NCBI GenBank assembly: GCA_000708835.1
Contig: DF237007.1
Coordinates: 124,001 to 188,000, forward strand
Direction: 5' to 3'
Source: Klebsormidium nitens
Taxonomy: Eukaryota > Streptophyta > Klebsormidiophyceae > Klebsormidiales > Klebsormidiaceae
DNA: 64,000 nt
Shown here: positions 58,895-64,000 of the stretch, piece after piece
How the letters are laid out: each line of letters starts with the position of its first letter
Numbering within the stretch: position 1 is the first letter of the stretch
Translations under genes and position numbers: made by a program
Notes under the pieces: generated by a model
What the model saw: only the letters and a program-made list of their open reading frames with translations
What the model was told of the DNA's origin: nothing
The model's database searches: none

Positions 58895-61164
58895 CGTTGG
58901 TCACTTTGAACTATTTTTGAATATTTGAATCTGATTACACAGCTGAAGGACTGCAAAAGTTTGCGACCTCTTACTTCAGCATAAAACAGGACACGATGAC
59001 AGTCACAAGCTTCGATGAAAACAATGTGGCTGCAAAAACGATATCTACCCCGTAGCAGGGGAGTTTGCCATACTCTCACAGTTTGGTCCTATCAAAATGT
59101 AATGACAAAAGAAGGGACGTTGCACAGCGAAGGGAATGCAGATGCTCTTGGCAGGGCATCAACAGTAGCTTCTGCTCAGGTATGTCATTTAGTTACATAT
59201 AGGCTTACACTCAGCCTCAAGTATCTAGTTAACTGAAGCCAGCCCCCAGACACTAAGGCTCACCTGTTGCTCTCAGGCCTTGCAACAATCCCGCTGCATC
59301 AGTGACGTCGTTACCCAAAGCACCGAACCCGCCCCCCTCATAGACTAATGGCATGCTGCTCCTGGGGGCACCAGCAGGTCCCTCACAAGGACCTGATGGA
59401 GGTACCGCAGAACTCTAAGAAGCGTCGAACTTAATAATGTACATCATGTTAGGAACAACAAGTCCTCTTTTGCATTTTTCATTCCTGTTTTGTTTCCGTG
59501 CACTTATGCCCCTTGCACTTACAACGGCTGCCCTGACAGCTGCAGCCTCTAATTCGTCCTGTATTCTGGACAGAGAGCAGGAAAATTTACCAATCGAAAG
59601 CTAACTAATTTCTGAACTTTTTTCAAGAAGGGCATTCGACGCCAGCACCCAAGCCTCGAACCGCAAAGACGCCGTCTTTCGGTTCGAGAGTGCGACCTAC
59701 AAATTACAAAAGGACACTCCCTAAAACTTGCATAATCTGCAGTTTTTCCAACCTAGCTTGGCCTGCTACAGTTTCAAGCTCAGTAGAGTACAGCAGCCAG
59801 CTTTTACCGCATCCCTCCACCTCAACAGGCGCCCTTCCAGAAGCCAGGAGCCTGCTTCAGCTAGGATACATGATAGTATTACATGCTGGCCGCCGAGCCT
59901 TGGCCGCCAGCCTGGACTGAGCGCCCGCGGTTCGATCGGCGACACAATTACATATGGTGCAAGACTGCGCGCGCGCGCATGAACGCGCGCGTGGCAGCTA
60001 GGCGGCGGCCGCATGTCCACCAGCCAACTAGGGACTGCCATTACAAACTAGAGCGGGAGCCTTCTGCTCCGTAAGGCACGCCACCTGGGGGTTTGTCGGG
60101 GGTCATTTCGACTGTTGTGTAAGAGCAATTTTAACGGTCAAGAGTTATTTAACTGTAGTTGTACTGACTCTCAGCCCTACGCATTTAGTAAGATACTTTT
60201 GTTTGTATCGGAGGGTTTAAAGTTTATGAAAATTTATAACTAGTTCATCGACGGCCTGCGATAGAAGCGCCGAGAATCGCCGACTGTCACGCACCGTCGA
60301 TAATTGTCACGGACGGGCACGATAATTTAAAATTAAAGATTTAGAACTCAGAAAATGCGAAGTGCGGACTTGGAATTCGTCCTGTGCGTATGCGGGGCGT
60401 TTCGGTTAGCGTTCGTCGGACCTGTATACAGAATGGAAACCCCTAAACGATCGCCACGTCGTACAGCGACGGTTTCAGACCCATTCCTACGGCTTCGCCA
60501 CTTTCAACAATAAATCACGATTCCGCGCGGCCACTGACGGAATGCCGTGTTGCAGACGGAACGGACCATGAACCAGGTTGAAGATGGCATGCCAAATACG
60601 GTAATCAAAGCTTAGTACCGCGGCTGAGAAGTGCACGAGGAGCCGTCCAGAGTATAGCTGCGTCGATTAAGCACCAATGCTCGCTACATGGAATGCTCAA
60701 GTAGAGATTCAATGTGAACGTGCGGCTCATTTGTCATTGAATCCTTCCCAAGAAACTGCATCTTATATAGCCGACCAACGCGTTGCATATATATGCGGTC
60801 ATTCCACTTGCGACATTCGACTGAAGTACAGACTCGTTCCACACACTTCTAGTAGACGTCAAGTTCTGACCCTGGACTTGCTTTCGTGAAAGATAGTCCG
60901 ATCCATTCTCATACCATCTGCGCACAAAACGTCGCGACCTTTCTTTAAATAAATATACCCAACTATGACACACTGGTCATCCAACAAAGTCACCGAGACA
61001 ATGACACCATGCTTGCGCACCATTCGCGAGTGGCTCGGCACTCACAGACCGTCAATTTCTTCCCCCCAAATCTGCGGGCAAAGTGAGATCACAATCGGTT
61101 TGACCGTGTGGCAAGGGCATGAGGCGGGTCTTGGACCCCTCAGGTTTTCCGCCACAATGTTCTC
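58895..61164. other. Intergenic region with no supported gene
   Basis: About 2.3 kb. It may contain 5' exons and the promoter of the WRC gene and the 3' flank of RPN3. An alternating GC tract (GCGCGCGCGC type) lies at about 59965-59994. The rest has frequent stops and no recognised signal. Confidence 0.35.
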
Positions 61165-64000
61165 TTAAAATTCATCTTCGTCGTCCTCAGCCAACTGCTT
61201 AGCCAGGTCTTGCTCCTGCTGCTGGCGCTCACGCCTCTTCTCCTCGGTCTCGAGATCCCCCTTGTGCGACCCCGGAGGATACCGCATGGCCTTCACTGCC
61301 TCGTTGTGGGTGTTCAAGCAGAAACTAATCCGAGAGTGGAATGCAGATTGGGGCTCCACCGTGCTGTAGATGTCCCCCGTCTCCTTCGACTGGACGAACC
61401 TGGGTAACACAAAAAGATATGATGTGAGCAGTCGAGGTGCCCGGTCAAGTCCGCTCTTCTTGAATTCCGAAGCGTCCTAAACCTCTTTTGCCACAGTCTG
61501 GAAAGCTCGACGATGACGCATCCACAGTTTGCAACAAAAGACCATGTGCTTCGGCTGACCAAAAGACGCCCAAGCTTCTGAATGCTTCTGAAGAATGTCG
61601 CACACTCAGCACACCACAAAAGAGATGAGCACGTCAGATATCGTACCAGTCACAAACAATAGCGCGCTGTATCCTCTCCACCTTTCCGAAGAGATGGCAC
61701 TCACCCCTTCGCGTGATCGACCGTCGCGTCGATTCCCCCGTCCCGAATCGCTTTGGTCACGATCGACTCGATGTCCTCGACAGTCCCTTCGAGGCCGAGC
61801 TTAAGGCCCACGTCTTTCAAGCTGATGCGCGAGTAGGAGAGGTTGATGCGCCGCAGCCCGGTGCGGATGACGTTGTGCCGCAGGCGCACAATCAGGTTGC
61901 TCGTCTTGTCCGTCTGGAACACCGCGCCGTACTTCTCGGCCGCGTCGTGGAAGAGCTCCAGGTTGCCGATGCGCACCGCCTGATGGAGAAAAGGAGGGGT
62001 TGACCAACAGATATCCAGAGTGGCGACGATCAGTGAGGTTCGGGCTTCTAAAATGTCATTGGTACAATCACTTGCGCCATCAAGTCTGAACAAGAAAAGT
62101 CTTTGCTTTGGCAACAGATCGACGCAGGCAGACCGCAAGGGGGGACAGAAGACAGGGCGTTTATGATCTTTCGGAGCGTCGATCCAGAAGGGCGAGTCGA
62201 TCGAGTGCGCATGCATACGAGGTGGGGACGGCGCAAGATGGGCCTGACAGAAGGCTGGCGCGGAAACCCTAATGCACAAAATCTGACCCTAAAATGACAA
62301 AGGAACCAGGACAAGGAAGGAGCGTCCATCGCAGCGGCCGTAAACTGCTGTCGGATCCAGGACTGTACTCGACCCAATCGACCATCGATTCCAAGAAACC
62401 TAGTCAACGCTGATACCATTCAGCGGGACTTCCGTTTCTCCGCCTTCGTTAACGAAAACGAAATGGTTTAGGAAAGCGGCCGAGGCTCACGTTCGTCAGT
62501 TCAAAGTATGGCTTCAGGGCTTCCCGCAGCCCCGGCTGGATGAAGGTCGTCCGTTCCGGAATCTCTCCGAGCAGCAGCCGCACGATGGTCGCCCATTTGG
62601 TGCATCTACGGACAGGATAGCTCACCATAAGATTGACTGCTTTCGGTCATAAATTCTGCTTTCCCACAACCTCCAGAAAGCGATTGGCATAGGAGTCATC
62701 TCACAGGCGAGAGAGTCGAGCTGAGAAGGGCCCGCTCATCGAACTCGTCAGATTCTTTCATTTCGAGCAGCGGAGATTATGAGGGGCCAGAAAGATTCAA
62801 AGAGACGAGTGGTTTCCCATTAACAGTCCCCGCCAGATCGAGCATCAAGCTGCCCCCACGAGTCAAGCCAGCACTGGTTGTTCGTGAGCAGATCAATGAA
62901 CGTCGCAATGCTCACGCGATCCTGAAGCCCTTGGCAGACTGGGGCGCCTTGCGCAGTGCCTGCAGGAGGCACTCCTTGGCGTCCGTGTATTCCAGCTGGA
63001 TCGCCTGAATGCGGCCCTGGTAGTACAAGTACCGCGACAGCTGCACCAAGAACATTGTCAACAGTCAAAGAGGTTTTCGCGTCTTGTCTGTGTTTGGCAC
63101 AGTGGTTCACACAAATACCGTTCTTTGCAGGATGATTAAGTGTCTGTTCGGGGACCGTGTCTTGTCTGGGGTTCCGTTTTGATGAAGCATGATACGCCAG
63201 GCTGAACGTGGAGGGCCAACTCGTACGTTGATAGTAACAGTGAGACAGGAACTATGGACAGAGACCTGATCTATGCTGCCACTGTGCCTTGACCGAAGTC
63301 GGTACAGGGAAGCATCGAGCACGACAATTGCCGAGAAGTAATCAGTGTAAGCAGCGCGGTGGTCTGCAGGCAACAAGGGGAACGTAGATCATCCCAGAGA
63401 GGACAATCGCAGCTTGCAAGCGACTAGGGAAGGAGAGAGACCCACCCCGACAGCTGAGAATAGAGGCTCACCTGCTGGTTGGACGAAGTCTCTGGCCGCT
63501 GCGTTTTGGCGCGCAGCTTCTCGGCCTGTTCGTACAGGTTGTAGTGCAGATAGTTGCGCAGCAGCAGGTTCAGCAACGTCTCCTGGATTACATCGAGAGC
63601 GGCTCAGAAAGGAGACAACAGAGAAAAGAAACCCGGAGAGACTCTGTAGATCCAACCTGCCCACTAGCCCAGCAGGAGCGAGATTAGTTCGCCAAAAGTT
63701 GCCCCTAAGCCGTACATGGAAAAGATGATAGAACCAAGCAAGCTCCTGAAACCAGCTGATTCCTACTGAAAACAAGCGGCGCTGCACTCAGCTTGTGCAG
63801 AACGGACGCGTCATCAATGTTCCAGAGCGCACAATCGCTCCCCTCAGAATGTGAAAAAGAAAGCTTTACCTGGCCAATCTCGTCATGCCGCAAAGTGGCC
63901 GTTCTGTGTAGCCCCAAGAGTGTGGCCCGGATCGTGTTGAGCTCGTTGGATCGCTCGTACGCCAGCGAGAAGTAAAAGTACACGCGCGCAGCGATGCTGT
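61165..64000 (-). CDS. RPN3: 26S proteasome non-ATPase subunit RPN3 / PSMD3 (partial, 5' end outside window)
   Basis: Six exons are inside the window: 64000(partial)-63870, 63582-63472, 63040-62916, 62605-62491, 61979-61705 and 61399-61165, all GT-AG and in frame. The product is a PCI-domain scaffold subunit of the 19S regulatory particle lid. Family-specific stretches are [93 protein letters not shown] and SYSRISL. The C-terminus ends [14 protein letters not shown]...[17 protein letters not shown], then an acidic EDDEDEF tail. Roughly 270 N-terminal residues lie beyond the right edge. No frame break was seen. Confidence 0.96.

Noticed and set aside
1-64000. CRISPR arrays, bacterial operons, viral insertions
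   Set aside because: No regularly spaced short repeats with unique spacers, no Shine-Dalgarno-led gene strings, and no viral replication or capsid gene signatures were seen.

Overview
The window looks like nuclear DNA of a streptophyte (charophyte-grade) green alga. Genes are dense, on both strands, and cut into many short GT-AG introns. The gene content is plant-type: a plant-style C1-FDX complex I subunit, a WRC zinc-finger protein, and a DOG1/TGA-like C-terminal domain. Coding exons are GC-rich while introns are close to neutral. Klebsormidium is my best guess from this gene mix, but it is an inference. I found no bacterial, viral or organellar genes.

Layout, left to right. 136-5803 (-): mitochondrial methylcrotonyl-CoA carboxylase beta subunit, 8 exons. 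6767-7798 (+): unrecognised multi-pass membrane protein. 8276-13424 (+): six exons of a protein whose C-terminus resembles the DOG1 domain of TGA bZIP factors. 16745-19691 (+): a signal peptide plus large ectodomain joined by one intron to a three-helix membrane region, family unknown. 21405-22690: a composite of broken copies of two genes from this same window, the last exon of the SFI1-like gene and the last exon of the DOG1-like gene. 23866-26031 and 26410-29345 (-): tandem paralogues with two Cache-like domains, the second with a clear signal peptide and no membrane anchor. 29082-30114: an 82-bp perfect palindrome, a tRNA-like B box and a MITE-like element. 31668-52415 (-): a giant SFI1-like centrin-binding repeat protein, 29 exons and about 2,766 residues. 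53292-55460 (+): C1-FDX, 5 exons. 56444-58894 (-): a protein with four WRC zinc fingers. 61165-64000 (-): 26S proteasome subunit RPN3/PSMD3, cut by the window edge.

I built the gene models by hand from splice signals, protein similarity and reading-frame phase. Every junction reported for MCCB, SFI1-like, C1-FDX, Cache and RPN3 keeps the frame. These are mostly unrelated housekeeping or cytoskeletal genes and do not form a pathway.

The most striking signal is structural. At five places in three unrelated genes, an intron carries two to four degenerate tandem copies of the neighbouring exon edge together with its splice site. The units are about 130-200 bp, and exactly 131 bp in the SFI1-like gene. 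The composite pseudogene at 21.4-22.7 kb and small in-frame duplications inside several exons fit the same picture: local segmental duplication that scatters decoy splice sites and lengthens introns.
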